Assembly: GCA_948144175.1 (NCBI GenBank)
Contig: CANXME010002275.1
Location: 5,333,001-5,397,000 of the forward strand
Reading direction: 5' to 3'
DNA length: 64,000 bases
Origin: Closterium sp. NIES-65
Taxonomy: Eukaryota > Streptophyta > Zygnematophyceae > Desmidiales > Closteriaceae
This document shows, piece after piece, positions 12,974 to 23,454 of this stretch (positions within the stretch are counted from its first letter, which is position 1; each line of letters opens with the position of its first letter). The notes beneath the pieces were generated by a model. It worked only from the letters and a program-made list of their open reading frames with translations, searched no databases and had not been told where the DNA came from. Made by a program: the position numbers and the translations under genes.

Positions 12974-13043
12974 TACACCGGGATTCGAACCCGAGACCGC
13001 TCTGATACCATGTCAGAATCCCAACCACTAGACCATTGGGATA
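12974..13043 (-). other. tRNA-like unit across the TRIM-1 primer site/LTR junction
   Basis: On the minus strand, TGGTCTAGTGG (13025-13035) fits the Pol III A box and GGTTCGAATCC (12981-12991) fits the B box, about 44 nt apart. Between them the LTR end and the primer site form an anticodon-arm-like hairpin (TCTGA, 7-nt loop CATGGTA, TCAGA). TCGGG-TTCGAAT-CCCGG forms a T-arm with one G-U pair. No matching acceptor stem is evident and the position equivalent to U33 is A, so this is tRNA-like and not a working tRNA gene. Confidence 0.6.
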
Positions 13044-13152
13044 AAAGGGCTTGTTTCAGTAGCGGGTCAGTGCGCCCATAACCCCCCAGGCAAACGCGCC
13101 TGTAACCCCCCCTAGGATCGATTGGGGATCTCACAGTGTAGCTCTACTGACA
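13011..13152 (-). repeat. TRIM-1 LTR (upstream on the minus strand)
   Basis: Identical by eye to 11178-11319; its minus-strand end CTGACA abuts the primer site. Confidence 0.93.
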
Positions 13153-14496
13153 AGACCTTCTCTCCCACCCCGAAGATGACCACTCTTCGGGTGCTGCTGC
13201 ACATAGCCGCTCAGCGCGACTACGAGCTTCACTCTCTTGACTTCAGCACTGCTTTCTTGCAGGGTAGCCTGCACGAGGAGATCTGGCTGCGCCGTCCACC
13301 TGGCTTCACTGGGACTTTCCCTCCTGGCACCCAGTGGAGCCTCCGACGGCCAGTCTACGGTTTCCGCCAGGCACCACGTGTGTGGCACGACACACTGAGG
13401 ACTACGCTTGCGGCTCTTGGGTTTGCTCCCTCTACTGCTGACCCGTCGTTGTTTCTGCGCACCGACACCTCTCTGCCGCCGTTCTACATCCTCGTGTACG
13501 TCGACGACTTGGTCTTTGCCACTGCTGACACTGCTAGACTCGCCTACGTGAAGTCCGAGCTGCAGAAGAGACACACGTGCACAGACCTGGGTGAACTGCG
13601 CAGCTACCTTGGCTTGCAGATCACCCGGGACAGAGCACGCCGCACCATTACCTTGACTCAGTCACACATGGTGCAGCAGGTCCTTCAGCGCTTCGGCTGC
13701 ACGTACTCCTCGCCTCAGGCCACTCCTCTGTCTACTCGCCACTCGCTCTCAGCTCTGCCTTCGGATGAGTCCGTAGAGTCGAGTGGCTCGTACCCAGAGC
13801 TTCTTGGCTGCCTCATGTACCTGATGACCTGCACACGACCTGACCTTGCATACCCTCTAAGCATTCTTGCACGCTATGTTCCTCCTGGGAGACACAGACC
13901 AGAGCACATGGCTTCAGCGAAGAGGGTGTTGCGCTACTTGTGCAGTACTTCGGGCATGGGGCTAATGCTTGGAGGGCGGAGTCCAGTGGTCCTCACTGGG
14001 CACGCGGACGCTTCTTGGGCTGACGACCAGGCTACTCAGCGGTCGTCCCAGGGTTACACCTTCAGTCTTGGTTCTGGCTCTGTTTCGTGGCGGGCTACTC
14101 GCTCGTCCTCTGTTCTCGGCTCCAGTTGTGAGGCTGAGATCTACGCCGGGGCCATGGCTGCACAGGAGCTTCGCTGGCTCACCTACCTGCTGACCGACCT
14201 TGGAGAGTCGCCTCGTTCTCCTCCAGTGCTGTACGTAGACAATAAGGCCATGCTGGCCTTGTGTCGTGAGCAGCGCCTGGAGCACAGAACGAAGCACATT
14301 GCTCTCCTCTACTTTCTTGCTCGTGAGCTGAAGCAGCGTGGTCAGTTGCGACTTGCGTACGTGGCCTCTGAGGCCAACACTGCTGATGTTTTCACCAAGG
14401 CACTTCCGCCTTGTGATCATCAGCGCTTCTGCACTCAGCTGGGACTTGTCCAAGTCTTGCCTCACTTGCTCACCTCTTGACCTTGCTTGTACTCTT

Positions 14497-14530
<34 letters not shown>

Positions 14531-14710
14531 GCTCTTGCTTGTTTAGCCTTATATATATCTGTCTACCCCTGCATGTGAACTGGCCTTATGGCCTTGACCT
14601 TGTGCTTGGACTGTGTGGTGACTTTGTGATCCACCTTGAGCTTGATTTGCTTTGCTTTGCTTGATTGGTCTTGTGACCCCTTGTTCTCTCCCACTTTGCC
14701 TATAGGGGTG

Positions 14711-14842
14711 TGTCAGAACATATAGCTTTTGCATATTGTGTAGGCTATAGTGGGGTAGCCCACAAGGGGTACAACCCAATTAGGGTTAGTACTTGTACTC
14801 AGTTCATTCATAGTTCATTCATTCCTCGTTCTCATTTTCTCA
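14711..14842 (+). repeat. 3' LTR of Copia-B
   Basis: Matches 5299-5430 and is followed by TSD ctttg. A (TA)n run at about 14498-14527 and the box TATAGGGGTG lie just upstream in the 3' untranslated part. Confidence 0.95.
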
Positions 14843-16722
14843 CTTTGCCCCATCTCGTGTCCAGGCTTGTTGCCCCTGAGGGAGACCCGGATGCACCAGA
14901 CATCCCGACCCCACGCTCTTACGTAGAGGCGATGGCCGGTCCCTACTCCTCTCAGTGGCAGTCAGCCATGGACTCAGAGATGGCTTCCTGGAAGTCCACA
15001 GGCACCTATGTTGACGAGGTTCCCCCGCCTGGGACGAACATCGTCAGTGGCATGTGGATTTTCAGGGTGAAGCGGCCACCGGGCTCTCCGCCTGTCTTCA
15101 AGGCGCGTTACGTTGCACGAGGCTTCAGTCAGCGAGAGGGAGTTGACTTCTTCCAGACCTTCTCCCCGACCCCGAAGATGACCACTCTTCGGGTTCTGTT
15201 GCACGTCGCCGCTCAGCGTGACTACGAGCTCCACTCTCTTGACTTCAGCACTGCTTTCCTGCAGGGCAGCCAGCACGAGGAGATCTGGCTGCGCCGCCCA
15301 CCTGGCTTCACTGGGTCGTTCCCTCCTGGTACCCAGTGGAGCCTCCGACGGCCAGTCTACGGTCTCCGCCAGGCGCCACGTGAGTGGCACGACACACTGA
15401 GGACTACACTTGCGGCTCTTGGGTTCGCGCCTTTTATTGCTGACCCGTCGCTGTTTCTACGCACCGACGCCTCACTGTCGCCGTTCTACATCCTCGTGTA
15501 CGTCGACGACTTGGTCTTTGCCACTGCTGACACTGCGGCAATCGCCCACGTGAAGTCGGAGCTGCAGAAGAGACACACGTGCACAAACCTGGGTGAACTA
15601 ACAAGCTATCTTGGCTTGCGGATCACCCGGGACAGAGCACGCCGCACCATCACCTTGACTCAGTCACACATGGTGCAGCAGGTCCTTCAGCGCTTCCGCT
15701 TCACGTACTCCTCGCCTCAGCCCACTCCTCTGCCTACCGGTGACTCGCTCTCAGCTCTGCCTTCGGATGAGTCCGTAGAGCCTTGTGGCCCGTATCCAGA
15801 GCTTGTGGGTTGCCTCATGTACCTGATGACCTGCACTCGACCTGACCTTGCATACCCTCTCAGCATTCTTGCACGCTATGTCGCTCCCGGCCGTCACCGG
15901 AAGGAGCACATGGATGCAGCTAAGAGGGTGTTGCGTTAATTGTGCAGTACGTCGGGCATGGGGCTAGTGCTTGGAGGGCGAGTCCCAGTTTTTCTCACTG
16001 GGCACTCAGACGCTTCTTGGGCAGACGACCAGGCTACTCAGCGGTCGTCTCAGGGTTACACCTTCAGTCTTGGCTCTGGTTCTGTTTCTTGGCGTTCTAC
16101 TCGCTCTTCTTCTGTTCTCAGCTCCAGTTGTGAGGCTGAGATCTACGCCACAGCCATGGCGGCCCAGGAGCTACGCTGGCTCACCTACTTGCTAACCGAC
16201 CTTGGAGAGCGGCCTCGTTCTCTTCCAGTGCTGTACGTCGACAACAAGGCAGCCATTGCCTTGTGTTAGGAGCACAAACTGGAGCACAGAATGAAGCACA
16301 TTGCTCTGCGCTACTTCCTTACTCGAGAGCTGCAGCAGCGTGGTCAGCTTCGTCTGCGTTACGTGGCCTCTGAGGCCAACACTGCTGATGTGTTCACCAA
16401 GGCGCTTCAGCCTTGTGACCATCAGCGCTTTTGCACTCTTCTAGGCCTTGTGCCTACTGGACCTCACTTGCTTACTTCTTGAGTTTGTTTGTACTGTGAT
16501 CTCTATATATATATATATATACCTGCATGTTTACTCTTGCTAGGTTGTAATCATTGTACCTCTTTTTCTATTATAAACCTGCATGTGAACTGCTCTTGTG
16601 ACCACTTGCTTGTGCTCGGAATTTGTGTGGTATCCTTGAGATCCACCCTGAGCTTGCTTTGCCTTGCTTTGCCTTGACTGGTCTTGTGACCCCGAGTTCT
16701 CCCCACTTCGCCTATGGGGGTG

Positions 16723-16857
16723 TGTCAAACATTATATATGTTCTGCTTGTTTAGGCTACAGTGGGTTAGCCTATAGGGGGTACACAATTCTAGGGTTAGG
16801 TACTTGTACTGTTTTCACTGTTACTTCATCCATTTTTCCTTTTCATTCATTTCAACA
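16723..16857 (+). repeat. 3' LTR of Copia-A
   Basis: Starts TGTCAAACATTATATATG after the purine box TATGGGGGTG and ends TTTCAACA. Confidence 0.95.
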
Positions 16858-17178
16858 GTGCGCGCATAGCTAGGGCAACTGTAGGCAGCGCGAGGGCTGC
16901 AGGACGGCGCGCGCAGCGCAGCACGTCACAAGGCAAGGCAGAGGAAGGCGCGCGCAGGACAACATGTGGGGTAGCGCGGTAACCGCAATGGTAGGTGGGC
17001 CCGGAAAAAAAAGGACGGTCCTACGGACCTAGTGCTCTGAAACCATGCTAGAATCTAGTAGCAGGAATGAATTGACTAGATCAGGGTTTGGTACAAATAT
17101 GAAACCCTAATGGGGTTGTACCCCATATTGGCTACCCCACTACAGCCTACACATATATAACATGCATATAATTTGACA
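16858..17178 (-). mobile_element. Remnant of a minus-strand copia element interrupted by Copia-A
   Basis: 17046-17178, read on the minus strand, is a family LTR (TGTCAAATTATATGC...TCTAGCA). It is followed by primer site TGGTTTCAGAGC (17034-17045), hairpin GGTCC-GTA-GGACC (17017-17029) and GGGCCCACC (16994-17002). The rest of the element would lie left of Copia-A, outside the window. Confidence 0.82.
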
Positions 17179-18440
17179 CGACCTACCTGCGCTAATGTCG
17201 ATTAAGCTTCTTTTTTATGGTCGGCCGAGTAACCTGGCCGACGAAGTTGAGCGTGGGTGCGCGAACGTGGTCCACATGGTTTTGGTGAATCTGACATGGA
17301 TGGCAACACCACGTCCGCACGAGGTCGACGTTGCACATCTGGCGCAAATGTCCGCATGTGACCGACTTCGGACCTAGGCAATGGTCGTGGCGGTGCACGC
17401 CGTGCTCAACCGCCTACACGTACATGTAAAATGGGTGCGCATATATGTGTTGTAGTCACCTGTAGTTGCAACGCTGGTAAGCCACCTTGCTACAACATTG
17501 GCAAGCTGCCATAGTGCACCGCTGGCAGGTCGCCGACTTGCAGCGCTGGCAAGCCACCTCCGGGCTGCGTTGGCACGCCGCCGACTTGTGGCGCTGACAA
17601 GCCGCCTCGTGCTCCGCTGGAGGTTAACTGGCCTGCTTCATTCTCTTTTGCTAGTGAAACTCTTGTTGATTTCCTCTGTGAACCCACACATGAGAAAGTG
17701 CTGCAGAGAATGCTACGATAACTCGTACCAACCGTGCCTTCACACGTAATCCCAGTCCCGTTGTAGAGTGACTTTCCGCATAAATGGTTGGAGGTGCGAG
17801 TGCTGTTGACTGGTGACCAGGACAATCCCTCCATGCTCAATGTGTGGTGTTTCATGGTGCAATACTAACCCGTAACTGCACTCACCGGAAAGTTCGAATG
17901 GCACGCTCGGTGCGGGGTACACTTGGGAATTAGCTTTGAGCATCACGCCTAGAACGTTGTTGGCTTCAAGTCGTCTAAAGTCATTGTTGCTCGAGATGTG
18001 CTCTTTTACGAAGCACTCACCCTGTTCCACTTCCAAAGCGAATCTAACCTCCTAACTGGTTGATCTGTTTGATGCCTAACTGATTTCACATCTAACCGCG
18101 TGGCAAGCTATCCCACTCCCCCATATAGCTACGCAACTGTCGAAGACGAAGCTGAAGCCACAGTGGAGCCAGCAAATTGGGACCCCACCGAACCACACCA
18201 AGGACCCCGCTCATGGGATGATGAGGACGAAGACGAGGATGGCGCACTCGACCCCTTATAAGACACCTTGTCAAGCCCCACCCCATCTCATGAAGTCCTC
18301 TCCAACGACGACGTTGTGGAAGTTGCCAGCGGGCAGCAACACTGCCCCTCCCTCTCGGGTCTTAAACCGCTCGGCCTTCACATCGCCGCAAAACCCGGAC
18401 ATGATGCTATCAAACCCATAACCCCGTGTCAAGCCCCTTC
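17179..18440. other. No gene recognised; imperfect GCTGGCAAGCC repeats
   Basis: No coding sequence can be supported. At 17480-17620 there are degenerate units of about 24 bp around GCGCTGGCAAGCCRCC. The segment may be the decayed 5' part of the copia remnant that follows, but no gag or integrase motif was found. Confidence 0.4.
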
Positions 18441-20030
18441 TGGCCCTTGCATAAGCAAATGGCACGCGTCAATGGACGCGGAGGTCGCGGCGTTAGGAGG
18501 AAAGGATGCTTGTGTGCTCATCGAGCGAAGCACTGGACGGGAGATGAATTCTCATAGGGAAACGTGTCCTCAGCGTCAAACCCACCGTATGCAGACTACA
18601 TTTCCCCTCACTTATACTTCCCCTCACTATTTTTCCCCTCACTTCCACTTCCCCTCACTCAATATCTGAAGGCACGATGGACTGTCCTCGGCTTTGACCA
18701 ACGACACAGCTTGGTAAAAAACCAAGCCTTCAATCCGATCATCTGACACACTTCTGCCAAAATCTCCCTCGTCATCGCGGCCACAAAACATCTCCCCCTA
18801 CACCAAATAGAAGTCAAGAACGCCTTCCTATATGCACAGGTTGACGCACTCATATTCGTGAAACAACCTTGCATCAACGGCGACGGCGTCAACCGAGTGT
18901 GTCAACTCAAGAAATCCTTGAACGACATCAAACAGGCACCAAGGCTCTGGTAGAAGAACCTTCATCAGGTTCTCCTCAACATCAACTTCATCCAACTTCC
19001 TCATGACTCCGGCATGTATTGCCTTCACATTCACGACAATAACATACTCCTCACGGCTTATGTGGACGACCTCTTATAAATAGGCATAAGCAACAATTTA
19101 CTCTATCAATACGAGAAAAACATGAGCAAATATGTGCACATCATCGGCAACCACACGGTCACTCGGTTTCAAAGACTCAGCATCGCCTACTCTGCCGATG
19201 CCATACACCTGTCCGCCTCCAAATATGCAGACACCCTCCTACTGAATTCAACATCAAACCAGCATCCATCTGTACCCCTTATCGCACACTCGCAATACCG
19301 TACGTAATCAACACCACACCTCTCAGCCCAGTCGCACACCAGCTCTACCAATAGTAGTTGGGATGTCTCCTTTTCGCCTTCGTAACCTGCAAGCCCGATC
19401 TCTCCTACATCGCCAGCTAGTTCGCTCAGTAATCCAAGCGGCCTGACAGGAAGAACATGTTGGATCGTTAGCAACCTCTGTAGTACTTTATTTCCATGCC
19501 ACATATTGGCTTCACCTACTTTACAATCAAGACTCAAACATTCAGCCTCTTCGGTTACGTGGACGCTGATAATGCAGCGGATCCGATAAATCAACAATCA
19601 CGAACCGCCTCGCTGTTCTGGCTCACGCCCATCGGACCAACCTCCTACAACTCTGTGAAACAGAAACTGGTGGCTCTCTCCTCCGCTGAAGCCGAGATAT
19701 TTGCAGCCACGTCAGCAGTTCGAGAAGGACTCTACCTCCAAGAGCTACTTCAGGAGCGACATCCGCGAATCTCAAACTTCACTATAACAACAATAACGAG
19801 ATCAAGATGGCAAACAAACCTGGCTTTGTCAATCGCACAAAGCACATTGTGTTCCGGTACGTCTTCGTCAAGAGCGATATTTACAAGTGCAAGGTTGATT
19901 TTATTTGCTGCCCCGCCGATGACATGGGAGCTGACTTCCACACCAAGAAGCTAAAACGTGAGAAGTACCAACACTGTGCAAGCTTTTGCGGCATAACCAA
20001 ACACGTGAAGACTCCCCTCCTTCAGGAATG
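18440..20030 (+). pseudogene. Decayed copia RT and RNase H of a second lineage
   Basis: Fragments in order: a WHASMDAEVAAL-like start of the RT region (about 18460); RT pieces HQIEVKNAFLYAQVD, VCQLKKSLNDIKQAPRLW and LTAYVDDLL (about 18810-19075); RNase H pieces YVDADNAADP, VALSSAEAEIFAAT and NRTKHIVFRYVFVK (about 19555-19870); and an end near 20030. Several stops and frame changes separate them. Base composition is much less GC-rich than the other copia elements and the residues differ, so this is another, older lineage. A CCCCTCACTT(N) tandem tract lies at about 18603-18660. Confidence 0.85.
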
Positions 20031-20038
20031 AAGGGAAG

Positions 20039-20414
20039 TGTTATGATATGGGGTTGTTGATGAAAAAATTATGAAGTAACAAAGTATTAGCCCAAAGGTG
20101 GTTGAATCTAAGATGAAGAAAGCGGTTATCGAAGACGGTTGCAGAACGAAGTATTTGCAATGCAACGCGCGACAAGAACACCATACGAACAGTTACCGAA
20201 CGGCACATAATTCTTGTTCTATATTAGCGTAAACGAAAATATATCTCCTTAGTACCTGGCTAGTTAGAAACCTTCTTGTTCCTTTGTAATCCTTTATATA
20301 TCACGTATAGCCAGTTGTGTCGACATTCAACCCCTCTCTACTGCCACGGTCCGCTGTTATGTTATGTGCGATCGATGTATGACAACTTTATAAATACAAT
20401 CTTCGATTACAACA
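20039..20414 (+). repeat. Possible 3' LTR of the decayed copia
   Basis: It begins TGTTATGATATGG a few bases after the RNase H end and closes ...GATTACAACA. No partner LTR was found in the window, so the limits are a guess from TG...CA ends. Confidence 0.4.
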
Positions 20415-21015
20415 GTAATAAGTAGTTGAGTTCATACTCATATATAATTGCATGCTAGACTAGAAGTGTAATATCATTTAGTTTCTTCATTGGCGGTGTA
20501 CCCCCTTTCCCCACCTTCCCTTGCATTGTTATCATGTATTGTCCTTGTTAGTGAACCTCCCTCTCTTTCGTAATTCTCGTTCATAAACTTAGCAATGGCT
20601 CCTTGCTTTAGCTTCGACTTTTGACATGGTATCAGAGCCCGCACATCGACCTTAGGCCTTGATATATATATTTTTTAAGCCATGGGAAACTCCCCTCATG
20701 CTCGTCTGGAGCTACTAGCGACCTGCAATGCCACCGCCACGACGAGCAGCTAATGGCCGCGATATGCGATGTGATCGTTTATGCTTATGCCCGTTGCGCA
20801 AGCCGCCGCAGCTGTTGTCGTCGCTCCTGTCATGGCCCACCCGTCGCTCGCGGCCCCGTCGCCACGTCCGCGCTAACCGCCTCATCCCACGCTGCCCCGC
20901 CTTTCACTCGCACCTGCTGCCAACAGAACCTCTCAGTTTCACATGCATCAGAGAGCAGCAGCCTGGTGAGTCCAGCAGTGCAGAGCCGAGCACCGATGAC
21001 TTGGGGGGGGATGGT

Positions 21016-21158
21016 TGACAGAAATAACTAGTTGGAATGAGAAACCGGCAAAGAGGGATTGCACTAGCAAGCAGGTGGATACACATAGGAAACCCTAAGG
21101 GGCCGTACTCACTGTAGAGAACCCCACTGAAGGCTAGACAAACTACACATTCTGACAC
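21016..21158 (-). repeat. 3' LTR (minus strand) of the non-autonomous element
   Basis: Pairs with 22231-22372; minus-strand start TGTCAGAATGTGTAG. Confidence 0.88.
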
Positions 21159-22230
21159 ACCCCCATAGTCAAAGTGGGGTATGATCAGCAAAACAAGCAG
21201 CCGTTCATAGTTCACAAATATAAGCAAAGCTATAGGCTATCACAAGGGGCAAGTGAGAAGGAGGAGGAACTGTGAGAGGAGAGAAGATGGGAGGCGGCGT
21301 CTGAAGCTGCAGACACACGGACAATAGGAGCGGCACGCACAGTGGCTACCGATCGCACGAGGGCACCGGATTACAGGAGTATCTAGCTCCGCGGCTACGA
21401 CGAGTGGCAGGAGCAACGGACCCTTAGGCGACTGGCGAAGCAGGCTCGCTGGGCTACCGAGAGCACAAGGGCTCCGGACTACAGGCGCTGCGGACGATAA
21501 GACTGCTGCCTCCTCTCAACTTCCCCCAACTGTTCCACACCCCTTTCACACACCCCCTACTGTACCCCTAGCACTGCTCACACGCCACCCCCCTAGTACC
21601 ACTCCAACGACTCCCACACATCCACCCCCCCTCAGCGGCAGCTGCAGTAGTGGGAGATGGAGGAGGAGGAGGAGGAGCAGGGGATGGCGCACACATCCGT
21701 CACCCCCATACTCGCCACCCCCAAACCCTAACACAGGCAGCACGGGGCGGGAGCGGGTGCACGCACGACAGAGCAGGTGCGCGTGGGCCTGGCGCAGGCT
21801 GCACGGGCCGCGCATGGGCCTGCCGCAGGCCATACGGGCCGCACGCGGGCTGTACAGGTCGCGCACGGGCCTGACGCAGGTCGTACGGGCCGCGCGCGGG
21901 CCTGGTGCAGGCCATACGGGCCGCGCGCGAGCTGTACCGGCCGCGCGCGGGCCTGCCGCAAGTCGTACGGGCCGCGCGCAGGCTGTACGGGCCGCGCGCG
22001 GGTCCCTGGGGCGCTTCGACGGGTGACGGGGGGCGACGCGCAGGTCCCCGGGGGCGCTTCGACGGACGACGGGGGGCGACGCGCTGGTCGACGGGGCAGG
22101 AAACCGCCGTGCGCCCCGAACGCGTGGCGAGAAGAAAAAATGTCACGCGCCACGGGGCGCGCGACAGATAGGACAGCAGCGGAAGCTAACGGTGGGCCCA
22201 CAGGCCAGGAGCGTAACCGCTCTGATAGCA

Positions 22231-22372
22231 TGACGGAAAAAACTAGCAGGAATGAGAAACAGGCAAAGAGGGATTGCACTAGCAAGCAGGTGGATACACA
22301 TAGGAAACCATAAGGGGTCGTACTCACTATAGAGTACACCACTGCAGGCTAAACAAACTACACATTCTGACA
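22231..22372 (-). repeat. 5' LTR (minus strand) of the non-autonomous element
   Basis: Minus-strand start TGTCAGAATGTGTAG, end TTTTTTCCGTCA, followed by the primer site. Confidence 0.88.
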
Positions 22373-22654
22373 ATGGTAGCGTGTAGAGACCAGAGGTTTC
22401 AACACTTTGGGTAGAGCGCTCCTCATTACATAGTCCTCCATGCAGTTAAGGGAGATGTCGAATTTCTAAGTATATATAACTGCATGCTAGACTAGAAGTG
22501 TAGTATCATTTAGTTTCTTTGTTGGTAGAGTATCCCCTTTCCCCACCTTCCCTTGCATCTAGATCTTGTATTGTTCTCGTTAGTGAACCCCCATCTCTCT
22601 CGTAATCCTCGTTAACACTGGCTATGGCTCCTTGCCTTAGCTCCTACTTTGACG

Positions 22655-23454
22655 TAAGTGATTGCAAGAGAGCGTGGTGACGTAAACAATAATAAGCGAA
22701 GTGGGATTCAAAATTATAAGAGACAAGTGCGCTTCGAGGGGCTGGAAGCTAATGCGCAGTGTTGAACGCAAATAATTTGTTACACGTGCAATTTACCAAT
22801 GTATGGATGAGATAAACAGTCTGGCATTTCTGTGACAACAACGAGCCTATTTCCATCCCCGTCAGCTAGCGTTTTTGTCGTTTCCATGTTCCAGTCGTAG
22901 GTCCCTACCATCACCTAGCGTTTTGTCGGCTTTGCCACAGCCTGAGTTTGGGGAAAATTCTTCCTCGTTACTTCCATCGTAAGGTTGTTGCGTTGTCGCC
23001 GTACGACCTAAGGACGGGTCGTACATACTTTTTGTGCGACCCGCCGACCACTCTCGTCACGAACGCGCGGTGGGAGACGACGGAACATTCGCAGAACATC
23101 CTCGCATGCGACGGTCAAACAAGTCGCGCCCCGTGCTTCACACGGGGAATTTCGTTTTCGCGCCTCGAGCTGCTGCATTGCTTCGCGGAAGGTCCAACTA
23201 GCCAGAAATCCAGCGAGCTTCATCAATCAATCATCTTGCAACAATTCATACAAAAGGCGCAATGACGAGCAGATTTCAACACAGCAAAACAACCGCCTCT
23301 CCCAGACTATCACACAACTACCGACCCACCAACGCAGTTCAGCTTCTTTCGACAGCCGAAGGAGAACCGACACCAGCTTACAACATCGTCATTGTTTAGC
23401 TTCCGATACCTTAGAACTTTGGATTCAGTATTAGCCGCATTAATTATATTCGTT
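22655..23454 (+). other. Intergenic segment upstream of the 372-residue gene
   Basis: No gene or repeat was recognised. It presumably holds the promoter and 5' untranslated region of the gene starting at 23455; no confident TATA box was found. The frame runs open upstream of 23455 from about 23392 but without an ATG. Confidence 0.4.

Larger units (their letters stand above)
11178..13152 (-). mobile_element. TRIM-1: miniature LTR retrotransposon with tRNA-like junction, split by a nested element
   Basis: Direct repeats of 142 bp at 11178-11319 and 13011-13152 are identical by eye and flanked by agacc (11173-11177 and 13153-13157). Without the nested element (11376-12968) the internal part is only about 93 bp, so the whole is about 377 bp with no coding capacity: a TRIM. 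Orientation is minus, because the primer site TGGTATCAGAGC (12999-13010, minus) follows the LTR at 13011-13152 and a G-run precedes the other LTR. A related copy lies at 49053-49400. Confidence 0.9.
6598..14480 (+). pseudogene. Copia-B gag-pol polyprotein, broken (6598-11177 and 13158-14480)
   Basis: It starts MATPSVLAFDAEG at 6598 and stays open to 9447, covering gag, poly-Gly tract (about 7400-7590), CTYVLRSGDRAGEQC motif, protease (LDSGASRSFF), GAG-pre-integrase and integrase (LHSDRGGEFSS, GIAERRIG). A TAG at 9445-9447 replaces the CAG found in other copies. A one-base loss in the repeat linker near 9740 shifts frame, and stops follow at about 10284, 10742 and 10978. The TRIM interrupts RT at 11177. 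RT and RNase H resume after 13152 and run to the normal end. Not functional in cis. Confidence 0.93.
5299..14842 (+). mobile_element. Copia-B: Ty1/copia element nested in Copia-A
   Basis: Its 132-bp LTRs (5299-5430 and 14711-14842) differ at about two positions and are flanked by a 5-bp duplication ctttg (5294-5298 and 14843-14847). The Copia-A coding sequence continues cleanly across the insertion. Copia-B is in turn interrupted by a TRIM at 11178-13152. Without that insert it would be about 7.6 kb. Confidence 0.96.
852..16482 (+). pseudogene. Copia-A gag-pol polyprotein, broken (852-5298 and 14848-16482)
   Basis: The ATG at 852 begins MASPQELVFDAEG, the family gag start. Gag is frameshifted at a C-run near 1312. 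The poly-Gly tract (about 1640-1860) and the C-x13-C-x3-H-x4-C motif follow, with a TAG inside the motif (2024-2026). The protease has LDSGASPCFF; the integrase has WHHRLGHPS and VVDDYSRYTT, and a TAG at 2825-2827. A further frame change occurs at the C-run near 3718. The Ala/Gly/Glu/Pro repeat linker spans about 3850-4630. Copia-B interrupts at 5298. RT (VYVDDLVFAT) and RNase H resume at 14848, with a TAA near 15937 and a TAG near 16267. It cannot make a full polyprotein. Confidence 0.92.
1..16857 (+). mobile_element. Copia-A: Ty1/copia retrotransposon, left LTR cut by the window, interrupted by Copia-B
   Basis: The right end of the left LTR (1-120) matches the right LTR (16723-16857) with three differences; about 15 bases of the left LTR lie outside the window. 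Between them are a primer site, a GC-rich leader and a broken gag-pol reading frame in copia order (PR, INT, RT, RNase H). Copia-B is inserted at 5299-14842 and duplicates ctttg. The right flank is an older minus-strand copia remnant, so Copia-A itself landed in a transposon. The TSD cannot be checked because the left flank is missing. Confidence 0.93.
21016..22372 (-). mobile_element. Non-autonomous minus-strand LTR element with copia-like ends
   Basis: LTRs of about 143 bp (21016-21158 and 22231-22372) are flanked by atggt (21011-21015 and 22373-22377). On the minus strand the primer site is TGCTATCAGAGC (22219-22230), overlapped by hairpin GAGCG-GTTA-CGCTC (22209-22222), then GGGCCCACC (22191-22199). 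The 3' end has CCCACTTTGACTATGGGGGTG-like sequence, nearly the same as in the autonomous elements. The interior has CGGGCCGCGCGCGGGC-type repeats (about 21750-22110) and no gag or pol. Confidence 0.88.
20427..22654 (+). mobile_element. Small non-autonomous LTR element containing a second element
   Basis: LTRs at 20427-20626 and 22456-22654 share long stretches such as GCATGCTAGACTAGAAGTGT and CCCCTTTCCCCACCTTCCCTTGCAT but have diverged. Primer site TGGTATCAGAGCC starts at 20627 and AAGGGAGA precedes the right LTR. Without the inserted 21016-22372 element the interior is only about 470 bp. Flanks gtagt and taagt match poorly, as expected for an old insertion. Confidence 0.75.

Noticed and set aside
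12974-13043. Genuine tRNA gene
   Set aside because: A and B boxes and two arms are present, but no acceptor stem pairs and U33 is missing; it overlaps a TRIM LTR and primer site.
17490-17855. Minus-strand frame with GGLPALQVGDLP-like repeats
   Set aside because: Its repeats simply reflect the imperfect DNA tandem repeat at 17480-17620.
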